This document shows, in pieces, positions 53,467 to 64,000 of a stretch of DNA of 64,000 nt (position 1 is the first letter of the stretch; every line of letters starts with the position of its first letter). The stretch covers positions 124,001-188,000 of the forward strand of contig NZ_JAQTXI010000006.1 in assembly GCF_028688855.1 (NCBI RefSeq), in the 5' to 3' direction. The DNA is from Neomegalonema sp. (GTDB taxonomy: Bacteria > Pseudomonadota > Alphaproteobacteria > Rhodobacterales > Rhodobacteraceae). A program made the translations under genes and the position numbers. The notes under the pieces are model-generated. The model made no database searches. It was not told the DNA's origin and saw nothing but the letters and a program-made list of their open reading frames with translations.

Positions 53467-54389
53467 CCGCCGCCGTCCTGCCTCCGGAGGCCCTGGAGGC
53501 GCGTCTGGCCGCGGCGGCCGCCGCCGTCGAGGAGACGCTCGACGCGCTGCTGCCGCAGGGCGACGGGCCGGAATCCCGGCTCTGGGAGGCCATGCGCTAC
53601 GGGGCGCTCGGGGGCGGCAAGCGCCTGCGGGCCTTCCTCGTGCTGGAATCGGCGGCGCTCTTCGGAGTCTGCGGGACGCGGGCGCTGCGGGTCGCGGCGG
53701 CGGTGGAGTGCCTGCACGCCTACAGCCTGATCCACGACGACCTCCCGGCCATGGACGACGACGACCTGCGTCGGGGCCGCCCCACGACCCACAAGGCCTT
53801 CGACGAGGCGACGGCCATCCTCGCGGGCGACGCGCTCCAGAGCCGCGCCTTCGAGATCCTCGCCGAGGAGAGCACCCACGAGAATCCCTTCACCCGCTGC
53901 GAGCTGGTGCGCAGTCTGGCGGCGGCGGCGGGGGCCCGGGGCATGGCGGGCGGCCAGATGATCGACATGCAGGCCGAGGCCCGCGCCGCCCGGGGCGAGC
54001 CTCTGCGCGATCTGGGCGCCGTGGCGCATCTGCAGAGGCTCAAGACGGGGGCGCTGATCGGGTTCTCCTGCGCGGCGGGGGCGATCCTCGGGGGCGCCGA
54101 CGCGACGCGCCGTCAGGCTCTGGAGGCCTATGCGCAGGATTTCGGCCTCGCCTTCCAGATCCGCGACGACCTCCTCGACCATGAAGGCGACGAAGGCGAA
54201 GCGGGCAAGCGCCTGCGCAAGGACGAGGACGCGGGCAAGGCCACCTTCGTCGATCTCCTCGGCCTGGAGGGCGCGCGCGAAAGGGCCTCCATGCTGGCGG
54301 CTCAGGCGGCGGCGCGTCTGGAGTGCTTCGGCCCTGCGGCGGAGGCTCTGAAGGCTGCGGCGCGCTTCGCGGCGCTGCGACGACGTTGA
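53463..54389 (+). CDS. ispA: farnesyl/geranyl diphosphate synthase
   Basis: 308-residue short-chain trans-prenyltransferase. First aspartate-rich motif DDLPAMDDDDLRRG near residue 96, second DDLLDHEGD near 237, and GGKRLRAFLVLES near residue 50. Start GTG at 53463 inside the xseB stop. It makes the C15 precursor for quinones, undecaprenyl phosphate and perhaps carotenoids. Between xseB and dxs as usual. Confidence 0.95.
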   Translation: MTAAVLPPEALEARLAAAAAAVEETLDALLPQGDGPESRLWEAMRYGALGGGKRLRAFLVLESAALFGVCGTRALRVAAAVECLHAYSLIHDDLPAMDDDDLRRGRPTTHKAFDEATAILAGDALQSRAFEILAEESTHENPFTRCELVRSLAAAAGARGMAGGQMIDMQAEARAARGEPLRDLGAVAHLQRLKTGALIGFSCAAGAILGGADATRRQALEAYAQDFGLAFQIRDDLLDHEGDEGEAGKRLRKDEDAGKATFVDLLGLEGARERASMLAAQAAARLECFGPAAEALKAAARFAALRRR

Positions 54390-54490
54390 CCGCCTGCTGA
54401 CCCTGTGGGGCGCTTGTCAGGACGGGCTGATGCGCTCATTTTGGGACTCCCCTCCGCCCGCCCGCTTGCGCCCAAGACAGGAAACGCTCG

Positions 54491-56428
54491 ATGAGCCTGC
54501 CCCAACGCCCCGAGACGCCCCTCCTTGACCGGATCGCCACGCCTGAGGCGCTCAAGAGCCTGTCCGACGCCGAATTGCGCCAGCTGGCGGACGAGCTCCG
54601 CGCCGAGACCATTTCGGCGGTTTCGGTCACGGGCGGGCATCTGGGGGCGGGCCTCGGGGTGGTGGAGCTGACCGTGGCGCTGCATGCGGTCTTCGACGCC
54701 CCGCGCGACAGGATCATCTGGGACGTCGGGCATCAGGCCTATCCGCACAAGATCCTGACCGGCCGCCGCGACCGCATCCGGTCGCTGCGCCAGGGCGGAG
54801 GGCTCTCGGGCTTCACCAGACGGGCCGAAAGCGAATACGACCCCTTCGGCGCGGCGCATTCCTCGACCTCGATTTCGGCGGGGCTCGGCTTCGCGGCGGC
54901 GCGCGACCTGCGCGGAGAGCCCGGCCATGTGATCGCCGTGATCGGCGACGGCGCCATGTCGGCGGGCATGGCCTACGAGGCGATGAACAACGCCGCCGAA
55001 CTGAATTCGCGGCTGATCGTGGTGCTCAACGACAACAACATGTCCATCGCGCCGCCGGTGGGAGGGATGTCGGCCTATCTGGCGCGTCTGTGGTCGGGCG
55101 GGGCCTACAAGTCGGTGCGGGGGATGGTCAAGCAGATCGCCCGGCGCCTGCCGAAGGCCATGCGCACCCGCGCCAAGCGCCTCGAGGAATACGCCAAGGG
55201 CATGGCCGTGGGCGGCACGCTCTTCGAGGAGCTGGGTTTCTGCTACATCGGCCCGGTGGACGGGCATGATCTGGACCATCTGCTTCCTGTGCTGCGCAAT
55301 CTGCGCGACCGGGGCGAGGGGCCGATCCTGCTGCACGCCGTGACCCAGAAGGGCAAGGGCTACGCGCCCGCCGAGGCCTCGGCCGACAAATATCACGGCG
55401 TGGCGCGGTTCAACGTGATCACCGGCGAGCAGGACAAGGCGAAGTCCAACGCCCCGAGCTACACCAGCGTCTTCGCGCAAGGCCTGATCCGCGAGGCCGA
55501 GGCCGATCCGCGCGTGGTGGCGATCACGGCGGCCATGCCCTCGGGCACGGGGCTGGACCTCTTCCAGCAGGCCTTCCCGAAGCGCACCTATGACGTGGGC
55601 ATCGCCGAACAGCACGCCGTGACCTTCGCGGCGGGTCTGGCGGCGGCGGGGATGCGCCCCTTCTGCGCGATCTACTCGACCTTCCTGCAGCGCGGCTACG
55701 ACCAGATCGTGCATGACGTGGCGATCCAGAGCCTTCCGGTGCGCTTCGCCATCGACCGCGCGGGCCTGGTGGGCGCCGACGGCGCGACCCATGCGGGCAG
55801 CTTCGACCTCGCCTATCTGAGCAATCTTCCGGGCTTCGTGGTGATGGCGCCTTCCGACGAGGCGGAGCTGATGCGCATGATCCGCACGGCGGCCGAGATC
55901 GACGACCGTCCTTCGGCCTTCCGCTATCCGCGCGGCGAGGGCGTGGGCGTGGAGCTTCCGTCGCGCGGCGAGGTCCTGCGCATCGGCGAGGGCAGGGTGG
56001 TCCGCGAGGGCGCGCGTCTGGCGATCCTCTCGCTGGGGACGCGGCTCGGCGACGCGCTCAAGGCGGCGGAGCTTCTGGAGGAGCGGGGGATCTCGGTCAC
56101 GGTGGCCGACGCGCGTTTCGCCAAGCCTCTGGACGAAGACTTGCTGACCCAGCTTGCGCGACATCACGAGGCCCTGCTGATCGTGGAGGAGGGCGCGGTG
56201 GGCGGCTTCGGCTCGCATGTCCTGCAGCATCTGAGCGGGACGGGGCTTCTGGACGGGTCTCTGGCGGTGCGGAGCCTCGTCCTGCCGGACGTCTTCCTCG
56301 ACCACGACAAGCCGGAGAAGATGCTCGCGGCGGCGGGTCTGGATTCGCGCGGGATCGCGGAGGCGGCTCTTGCGCTGCTGGGCCGCATCGAGGCGCGCGG
56401 AGGGCTTCTGCGGGCCAAGGGGGCGTAA
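54491..56428 (+). CDS. dxs: 1-deoxy-D-xylulose-5-phosphate synthase
   Basis: 645 residues; thiamine-diphosphate enzyme joining pyruvate and glyceraldehyde-3-phosphate, the entry step of the MEP pathway. TPP motif [17 protein letters not shown] near residue 153, [15 protein letters not shown], and the transketolase pyrimidine domain with [15 protein letters not shown] near 370. Ends at the expected length. It completes the HDAC-like/xseB/ispA/dxs run. Confidence 0.97.
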   Translation: MSLPQRPETPLLDRIATPEALKSLSDAELRQLADELRAETISAVSVTGGHLGAGLGVVELTVALHAVFDAPRDRIIWDVGHQAYPHKILTGRRDRIRSLRQGGGLSGFTRRAESEYDPFGAAHSSTSISAGLGFAAARDLRGEPGHVIAVIGDGAMSAGMAYEAMNNAAELNSRLIVVLNDNNMSIAPPVGGMSAYLARLWSGGAYKSVRGMVKQIARRLPKAMRTRAKRLEEYAKGMAVGGTLFEELGFCYIGPVDGHDLDHLLPVLRNLRDRGEGPILLHAVTQKGKGYAPAEASADKYHGVARFNVITGEQDKAKSNAPSYTSVFAQGLIREAEADPRVVAITAAMPSGTGLDLFQQAFPKRTYDVGIAEQHAVTFAAGLAAAGMRPFCAIYSTFLQRGYDQIVHDVAIQSLPVRFAIDRAGLVGADGATHAGSFDLAYLSNLPGFVVMAPSDEAELMRMIRTAAEIDDRPSAFRYPRGEGVGVELPSRGEVLRIGEGRVVREGARLAILSLGTRLGDALKAAELLEERGISVTVADARFAKPLDEDLLTQLARHHEALLIVEEGAVGGFGSHVLQHLSGTGLLDGSLAVRSLVLPDVFLDHDKPEKMLAAAGLDSRGIAEAALALLGRIEARGGLLRAKGA

Positions 56429-56522
56429 GATCAGGGGAATTCCGTTTCCCTCTCCCTCGTGCGGCTGGATTTTCCGCAACTCATGGTGTATGGCTTTCCG
56501 CCTTCTGCGAGAGGAGGAAGCC

Positions 56523-57050
56523 ATGGGATTTCTGCTGGCGGTTCTGGGCGCGATGGGCGCCGTAGGCTTCTGGATGTGGCGCGCCCGCGACGCGGCCGCA
56601 GGCGCCAGGGCGGCGATGGACCTTGCGGGAGACGCGGCTTCAGCCTTGCGGCGTTTCGGCTTCCGGCGCAAGGCGGGCGTGAATCCGCTCGACGCCGAGG
56701 AGGATCCGCGTCTTGCGGCGATGGCGGCGATGGCCAGCATGGCGCGCATGGACGGCGAGCGCACCGCCGCCCAGACGGCGGTTCTGACGGCCGCCGCCAA
56801 GGATCTGTTTCAGGTCGGGCAGGACGAGGCCCGCGACATGGCGGCTTACGGCTTCTGGCTTTCGGCTCAGGCCGAGCCCGAGGAGGCCTTGCGCCGTCTG
56901 GACCGGAATCTGTCGCGGAGTCTGGGCCCGAAGGAATGGGCGGAGCTGATTTCGGCGATGCGGGCGGCGGGCGTCGCGGAGGGCCCTCTGAGCGAGCGCC
57001 AGGCCGAGGCCCTCATGCGGATCGAGCGGGCGCGTCAGGCCTCGACTTGA
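56523..57050 (+). CDS. TerB-like domain protein with N-terminal membrane helix
   Basis: 175 residues. N-terminal hydrophobic helix (MGFLLAVLGAMGAVGFWMW), basic linker, then an all-helical TerB/DjlA-N-like domain (about 62-165): AAMAAMASMARMDGERTAAQTAVLTAAAKDLFQVG and AEPEEALRRLDRNLSRSLGPKEWAELISAMRA. Metal-binding TerB acidic residues are partly present. Function unknown. ATG at 56523 after GAGAGGAGG. Downstream lies mrr, 55 bp away. Confidence 0.6.
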   Translation: MGFLLAVLGAMGAVGFWMWRARDAAAGARAAMDLAGDAASALRRFGFRRKAGVNPLDAEEDPRLAAMAAMASMARMDGERTAAQTAVLTAAAKDLFQVGQDEARDMAAYGFWLSAQAEPEEALRRLDRNLSRSLGPKEWAELISAMRAAGVAEGPLSERQAEALMRIERARQAST

Positions 57051-57105
57051 TTTTCCGCCCGGAATGCGAGCAATCTCCGCCTCCGGACGGGGCTGGGGGA
57101 AATTC

Positions 57106-58032
57106 ATGGCGATTCCGACTTACGACCAGACCATGCCGCCTTTGCTGAGGCTGGCCGCGCAGCATGAAGAACTGGTCATGCGGGATGCGATCCAGGCCAT
57201 GGCGGATCATTTCGCGCTGACCGAGAAGGAGCGCGCGGCGACCCTGCCGAAAAGCTCTGAAACCTACATCTACGACCGCACCTACTGGGCGCGCGTGTCT
57301 CTGATCAAGGCGGATCTGCTGGAGAGCCCGAGGCGTGGCGTGGTCCGCATCACGCAGGCGGGGCGGGAGTTCCTGAAGCGCAATCCGGGCGCCTTCGACC
57401 TCAAGGCCCTGAAGCCATTGAGCAAGGCGGCGAAGCAGAGCGAGGCGCCGCTTCCCTTTTCGCGACCCGTCGAACCCGATCCCGTCCCCGCCGAGGCCGA
57501 AGCCATCCGCAAGACCCCTCAGGAGCGGATCGCCGAGGCCGAAGAGGCTCTGTCGCGCGACCTGCGCGAGCAGCTTCAGGAGCAATTGCAGAAAATCTCG
57601 CCCGCCTTCTTCGAGCGGCTGATCGTGGACCTCATGCTGGCCATGGGCTACGGCTTCGACGAAAGCAGCGGCCGCCAGCTCGGCCGCACGAACGACGGCG
57701 GAATCGACGGCGAGATCTACGAGGACAAGCTCGGTCTCGACCGCATCCTTCTTCAGGCCAAGCGCTATGCGGCTCATGTCTCCATCGGCTCGCCGCAGAT
57801 CCGCGAATTCATCGGCTCCCTGGACGTCCAGGGCGTCTCGAAGGGCGTCTTCGTCACCACCTCCTCCTTCACCGAGGAGGCCCGCCGGACGCCCAAGGCG
57901 GGCGGCAAGCGGCTGGTGCTGATCGACGGGGCCCGTCTGGCGGATCTGATGATCGAACATGGCGTGGGCGTGCGGGTCGAGCGTTCGGTGGTTCTCAAGG
58001 CTCTGGACCTGAATTATTTCGAGGACGCCTGA
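57106..58032 (+). CDS. Mrr-type restriction endonuclease
   Basis: 308 residues. N-terminal winged-helix DNA-binding domain with the Mrr_N pattern ([35 protein letters not shown]), a charged linker, then the PD-(D/E)xK catalytic domain: [17 protein letters not shown], the Asp of [12 protein letters not shown] and QAKRYAA as the QxK. Mrr cuts modified DNA (type IV) and in E. coli responds to high pressure. No methyltransferase partner nearby. ATG at 57106. Confidence 0.9.
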   Translation: MAIPTYDQTMPPLLRLAAQHEELVMRDAIQAMADHFALTEKERAATLPKSSETYIYDRTYWARVSLIKADLLESPRRGVVRITQAGREFLKRNPGAFDLKALKPLSKAAKQSEAPLPFSRPVEPDPVPAEAEAIRKTPQERIAEAEEALSRDLREQLQEQLQKISPAFFERLIVDLMLAMGYGFDESSGRQLGRTNDGGIDGEIYEDKLGLDRILLQAKRYAAHVSIGSPQIREFIGSLDVQGVSKGVFVTTSSFTEEARRTPKAGGKRLVLIDGARLADLMIEHGVGVRVERSVVLKALDLNYFEDA

Positions 58033-58092
58033 GCCCGGCTTCTTCTGTCTGCGGGGTCGGGCGCCTCGCCGCATGCGCTCCTTGTGGCCGCG

Positions 58093-58121
58093 TTGACATC
58101 CCCGCATCCCGCGCTTATCTG
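58093..58121 (+). promoter_or_regulatory. sigma-70-type promoter for secA
   Basis: TTGACA (58093-58098), 17-bp spacer, TATCTG (58116-58121). It gives a leader of about 185 nt before secA. The best consensus promoter in the window. Confidence 0.7.
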
Positions 58122-58165
58122 TCTCCCGCCGCAGCGCGCCTCTTTCGGGTTTGCGCGAGGTCTCG

Positions 58166-58183
58166 GCCTGTCGGAAGACAGGC
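58166..58183 (+). promoter_or_regulatory. hairpin in the secA leader
   Basis: Perfect 7-bp stem GCCTGTC/GACAGGC with a GGAA loop, 38 nt after the predicted transcript start and 131 nt before secA. Possible leader structure. No secM-like leader peptide with an ATG lies in the leader. Confidence 0.4.
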
Positions 58184-58313
58184 GTCACATCCCCGAAGAC
58201 GTCGGGTTCCGGAGCCTCCGCTCCGCCTTCCGCCCGACGCCCCAGGGGCCGCGGCGCAGTCGCCCGCCACTCGGGTTTCGGGGGCGCCTCCGCGCGCAGA
58301 AAGGCGAAAGATC

Positions 58314-61289
<2,976 letters not shown>

Positions 61290-61363
61290 TTTTCCCTCCC
61301 GCCCCTGTGTAAGCAGCGCTCGGCTGGAAAGCTTGCGCCGCTTCAGGCGAATGGGAGATCGAC

Positions 61364-61831
61364 TTGGACGAAGCCGACCGGACAGGTGGCGGATTCCATG
61401 AGGGGAGGCATCGCCTTCCCCTGCGGGTCTACTACGAGGACACCGACGCGGGAGGCGTGATCTATCACGCCTCCTATCTGCGTTTCTTCGAGCGGGGCCG
61501 CTCCGAGGCGCTGCGTCTGCTCGGGGTGGATCAGCCGGAGCTGCTGCGCGCGGAGGGCCTGCTCTTCGTGGTGCGGCGCATCGAGATCGATTATCTCGCG
61601 CCCGGCCGTCTCGACGACCTTCTCCACATCGACACCGTGGTCCTGCGCATGGGAGGCGCCAGCCTCGACATGCTCCAGGAGGCGCGCCGGGGCGATTCGA
61701 CCCTGGCGCGGGCGCGCGTGGTCTGCGTGGGGGTGGGCCGCGAAGGACGGGCGGCGCGTCTGCCCGAGTCCCTCCGCAAGAGGATCGCGGCGGGTTTTCC
61801 CGCGCTGACGGATGGGCCGGATCCGTCTTAA
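61364..61831 (+). CDS. ybgC: YbgC-type acyl-CoA thioesterase (TTG start)
   Basis: 155 residues, hot-dog fold of the Tol-Pal-associated YbgC family: LRVYYEDTDAGGVIYHASYLRFFERGRSEAL with the catalytic Asp, then VVRRIEIDYLAPGRLDDLLHI. The start appears to be TTG at 61364, with GGGAG 8 nt upstream; no ATG stands before the conserved region. It precedes tolQ, as usual. Confidence 0.92.
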   Translation: MDEADRTGGGFHEGRHRLPLRVYYEDTDAGGVIYHASYLRFFERGRSEALRLLGVDQPELLRAEGLLFVVRRIEIDYLAPGRLDDLLHIDTVVLRMGGASLDMLQEARRGDSTLARARVVCVGVGREGRAARLPESLRKRIAAGFPALTDGPDPS

Positions 61832-61927
61832 TCGTATTTTAGCCAAAATCGCCGCACAGAAATCGCTGCGGCGCCACTTCCCGCACGGCGCGCCGAACGC
61901 CGGCGATCACAGAAAAGGACGAATGTG

Positions 61928-62611
61928 ATGTCGGACCCTCATCTCGATTTCTCGGTGATGGCGCTCTTCTGGCAGGCGCACTGGGTGGTCAAGGTCGTCG
62001 TGATCCTGCTGCTGATGGCCTCCTTCTGGTCCTGGGCGATCATCATCCAGAAGCTGCTGAATCTCCGTTCGGCCCGCGTCCAGGCGGCCGGTTTCGAGAA
62101 GATCGTCTGGTCGGGCCAGTCTCTGGACGACATCTACGACAAGGTCGGCAAGGCGCCCGCCAATCCCATGGAGCGCATCTTCTCCACCGGCATGAACGAA
62201 TGGCGCCGCAGCTTCGAGAACGGAACCCTTGTGCCCGGCTCGCGCGACCGGCTGTCGCTCTCGATGGACGTGGCCATCGACCGCGAGGTCGAGCGCCAGG
62301 AGCGGGGGATGACCTTCCTCGCGACCACGGGCGCGATCTCGCCCTTCGTGGGGCTCTTCGGCACGGTCTGGGGCATCAAGAACAGCTTCGAGTCCATCGC
62401 GGTCTCGCAGAACACCAGCCTTTCGGTGGTGGCGCCCGGCATCGCCGAGGCTCTCGGCGCGACGGCTCTGGGGCTTCTGGCGGCCATTCCGGCCACGGTG
62501 GCCTTCAACTATTTCTCGGGTCAGATCGGCAAGTTCAGCCGCCGGATCGAGCAGTTCGCCGACCGCTTCACCGGGCTGCTCTCCACCGAATTCGACCGTC
62601 GGGGGGTGTGA
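61928..62611 (+). CDS. tolQ: Tol-Pal system proton channel subunit TolQ
   Basis: 227 residues of the ExbB/TolQ/MotA family: first helix near 17-40 (WVVKVVVILLLMASFWSWAIII), second and third near 135-160 and 170-195 with GLFGTVWGIKNSF and GIAEALGATALGLLAAIPATVAFNYF. Start ATG at 61928; the GTG at 61925 (one more residue) is slightly better spaced from AAAAGGAC. First gene of tolQRA. Confidence 0.95.
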   Translation: MSDPHLDFSVMALFWQAHWVVKVVVILLLMASFWSWAIIIQKLLNLRSARVQAAGFEKIVWSGQSLDDIYDKVGKAPANPMERIFSTGMNEWRRSFENGTLVPGSRDRLSLSMDVAIDREVERQERGMTFLATTGAISPFVGLFGTVWGIKNSFESIAVSQNTSLSVVAPGIAEALGATALGLLAAIPATVAFNYFSGQIGKFSRRIEQFADRFTGLLSTEFDRRGV

Positions 62612-62612
62612 G

Positions 62613-63140
62613 ATGGGCGCTTCCCTGAAAGCTGGCGGCGCCTCGGGAGGCCGCAGGGGACGGCGCGGCGGAGGCCGCGGCGCGCCCATGTCCGAGATCA
62701 ACGTGACGCCCTTCGTGGACGTGATGCTGGTGCTTCTGATCGTGTTCATGGTGGCGGCGCCGATGATGGCCGTGGGCGTGCCGGTGCAGCTGCCCAAGAC
62801 CGCCGCCGGACCCATCGACTCCGAGCGCCAGGACCCCGTCACCATCAACGTCGACGCCGCAGGCGGAATCTTCCTGCAGGGCGAGCCGGTCACCCGCGAG
62901 GATCTGCCGGTCCAGCTGGCGGCCCTCGTCGAGGAGCGCGGAGATCAGGAGCGCATCTTCATGCGCGCCGATCAGGGCGCCTCCTACGGAGACGTGATGG
63001 TGGTGATGGGCGAACTCAACGCCCGGGGCCTTCGCAACATCGGGCTCGTGACCGATTCCCCCAACGCGGGCGCCGGGCCTCGCCCGGCCGCAGGGGAGAC
63101 GGCCGCAGCAGCCCCGACCGCCGCGGGGACGACGCCATGA
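62613..63140 (+). CDS. tolR: Tol-Pal system subunit TolR
   Basis: 175 residues. Basic Gly-rich N-terminus, MSEINVTPFVDVMLVLLIVFMVAAP with the proton-channel Asp near residue 36, then the ExbD/TolR periplasmic domain (about 60-150) and an Ala/Pro tail. It starts right after the tolQ stop. Confidence 0.95.
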   Translation: MGASLKAGGASGGRRGRRGGGRGAPMSEINVTPFVDVMLVLLIVFMVAAPMMAVGVPVQLPKTAAGPIDSERQDPVTINVDAAGGIFLQGEPVTREDLPVQLAALVEERGDQERIFMRADQGASYGDVMVVMGELNARGLRNIGLVTDSPNAGAGPRPAAGETAAAAPTAAGTTP

Positions 63141-63180
63141 CGGCCCGTCCTTCGCGTGGTCTGGAGAGGAGCGCCTGAAG

Positions 63181-64000
63181 ATGCGCGCAGGCGCCTTCGC
63201 GTCGGGAGTGTTGCACAGCGTGCTGATTCTGGCGGCCATCGCCCCGAATCGGCCGCGTCCTCTGGATCGCCCGGCCTCCGGCCCGCCTCTGGCGGTGGAG
63301 GTGGTGAGCCTCGAGGAGTATAACGCTCTCATGGCGCGGAGCAGCGCCGCCCGCGCCCTCTCCGACTCCAGCCTGCCCCCGGAGACGCAGGTGGCGATGA
63401 ACACGCCGCCTTCTCCCGCCTCTCCGCCGCCTGCGGCCGCCGCCGCGACGCAAGGCGATTCGCCGCCCCCTCCCGCCGCCGCGCCGGACTGGGCGGAGAC
63501 GCCTCCGCCCCCGCCTGCGCCTGCGCAGCCTTCTGCGCCTTCCTCTCCGGCCTATGCGCCGCCGGTGCGCGTCAGCTCGACGCCGCCCGCCGCCCCCGAA
63601 CTCGACGAGGCCGCCCTCCAGGACGAACCGGTCGAGCGCGCCGATCTGGTGCCCGCCTCGCCCACGGTCAGCGTGACCCAGCCCGCCGAGCTCGCGACGC
63701 CGAGCCCCGATCTGGCCGCTCCCGAGGTGGATCTCGCCATGGAGCCGCCGCCGCCTCAGGCCCCGACGCCTCCTGCGGCCTCCGCGCCGCCTCCGCCTCA
63801 GGTCGCGGTCTCCGAGGCGCCGCGCGTCTCGCCGACGCCGCGTCCGCGCCCCGAGACCCCGGCGCCCTCCTCGCCCGTCACGACCGCCGAGGCCCCCAAC
63901 GCGCCCCCCGAAGAAGCCGAAGTCGCCGCCGCCCAGGACCGGGGACCGGTCGCCAGCCCCATGCCGCGCGAGAAGCCGCAGCAATCGCCCGCCCAGATCG
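63181..64000 (+). CDS. tolA: TolA/TonB-type Tol-Pal protein (3' end beyond window)
   Basis: ATG at 63181, open to the last base (273 residues seen). An N-terminal membrane anchor (FASGVLHSVLILAAIAP, with SVL/H as in TolA), LAVEVVSLEEYNALMARS, then a long Pro/Ala-rich rod. This is the alphaproteobacterial style of TolA. The C-terminal domain that contacts TolB or Pal is not in the window, so the call rests on position after tolQR and the N-terminus. tolB and pal are expected next. Confidence 0.85.
   Translation, partial: MRAGAFASGVLHSVLILAAIAPNRPRPLDRPASGPPLAVEVVSLEEYNALMARSSAARALSDSSLPPETQVAMNTPPSPASPPPAAAAATQGDSPPPPAAAPDWAETPPPPPAPAQPSAPSSPAYAPPVRVSSTPPAAPELDEAALQDEPVERADLVPASPTVSVTQPAELATPSPDLAAPEVDLAMEPPPPQAPTPPAASAPPPPQVAVSEAPRVSPTPRPRPETPAPSSPVTTAEAPNAPPEEAEVAAAQDRGPVASPMPREKPQQSPAQI

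Noticed and set aside
57106-58032. A complete restriction-modification system
   Set aside because: Mrr stands without a methyltransferase or specificity subunit and type IV enzymes need none; no further restriction genes are adjacent.

Overview
The window is strongly GC-rich, densely coded chromosomal DNA from an alphaproteobacterium, most likely a Rhodobacterales-type organism. This rests on gene order and content: HDAC-like/xseB/ispA/dxs, ihfB/lapA/trpF, ubiA next to rsmE, a CpdR-type receiver beside N-formylglutamate amidohydrolase, rsmI/yraN, an alpha-2-macroglobulin gene followed by pbpC, and ybgC/tolQ/tolR/tolA. No rRNA, tRNA, insertion sequence, phage or CRISPR array was found. Nearly all of it is core metabolism and housekeeping.

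Layout. 0.1-7 kb: a FadL-type outer-membrane protein, the glycolate oxidase operon glcDEF, a small lipoprotein, glutathione peroxidase and a small membrane protein. 7-12.7 kb: a slipin, a 600-bp non-coding gap, ispE coupled to a large exported TPR protein, then dapF on the other strand. 12.65-14.3 kb: a leucine-rich-repeat (LRR) gene coupled to dapF whose repeat domain is conspicuously AT-rich; this is the clearest compositional anomaly in the window. 14.3-22 kb: rsmE, ubiA, thrS, infC (apparently starting at ATC), an LpxL-type acyltransferase, a YqgE protein and prmB. 21.9-30.6 kb: a double-domain M16 peptidase, guaB, an EVE-domain protein coupled to carbonic anhydrase, a YbaK deacylase, trpF, lapA and ihfB. 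30.9-39.4 kb: a PQQ-type sugar dehydrogenase, sppA, hisH/hisA/hisF with two unknown genes among them, N-formylglutamate amidohydrolase, a degenerate CpdR-like receiver and leuB. 39.6-43.4 kb: a Q/P/Y-rich exported protein, a 46-bp tandem repeat block, a 60-residue secreted peptide, yraN, rsmI and a cyclotransferase-like protein. 43.6-51.4 kb: alpha-2-macroglobulin, pbpC and an orphan vsr. 51.5-58 kb: a HAD phosphatase, deacetylase-like protein, xseB, ispA, dxs, a TerB-like protein and an Mrr endonuclease. 58-64 kb: secA and ybgC-tolQ-tolR-tolA, with tolA cut by the window end.

Several groups form pathways. ispE, ispA, dxs and ubiA all serve isoprenoid and quinone synthesis. hisH, hisA and hisF act at the imidazole branch of histidine synthesis. 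GlcDEF together oxidise glycolate. The macroglobulin/PBP1C pair, the Tol system and SecA serve the envelope. Four-base start/stop overlaps (ATGA or GTGA) are very common, so translational coupling is probably the usual operon mechanism.

Most worth a second look: the mosaic LRR gene behind dapF; the CpdR-like protein that has lost its phosphoacceptor aspartate; the 10-codon reading frame that ends on the dapF start; the hairpin-bearing 46-bp repeats; and the ATC start of infC. No complete new multi-gene system could be demonstrated from sequence alone. The LRR gene is the best single candidate for an undescribed function.
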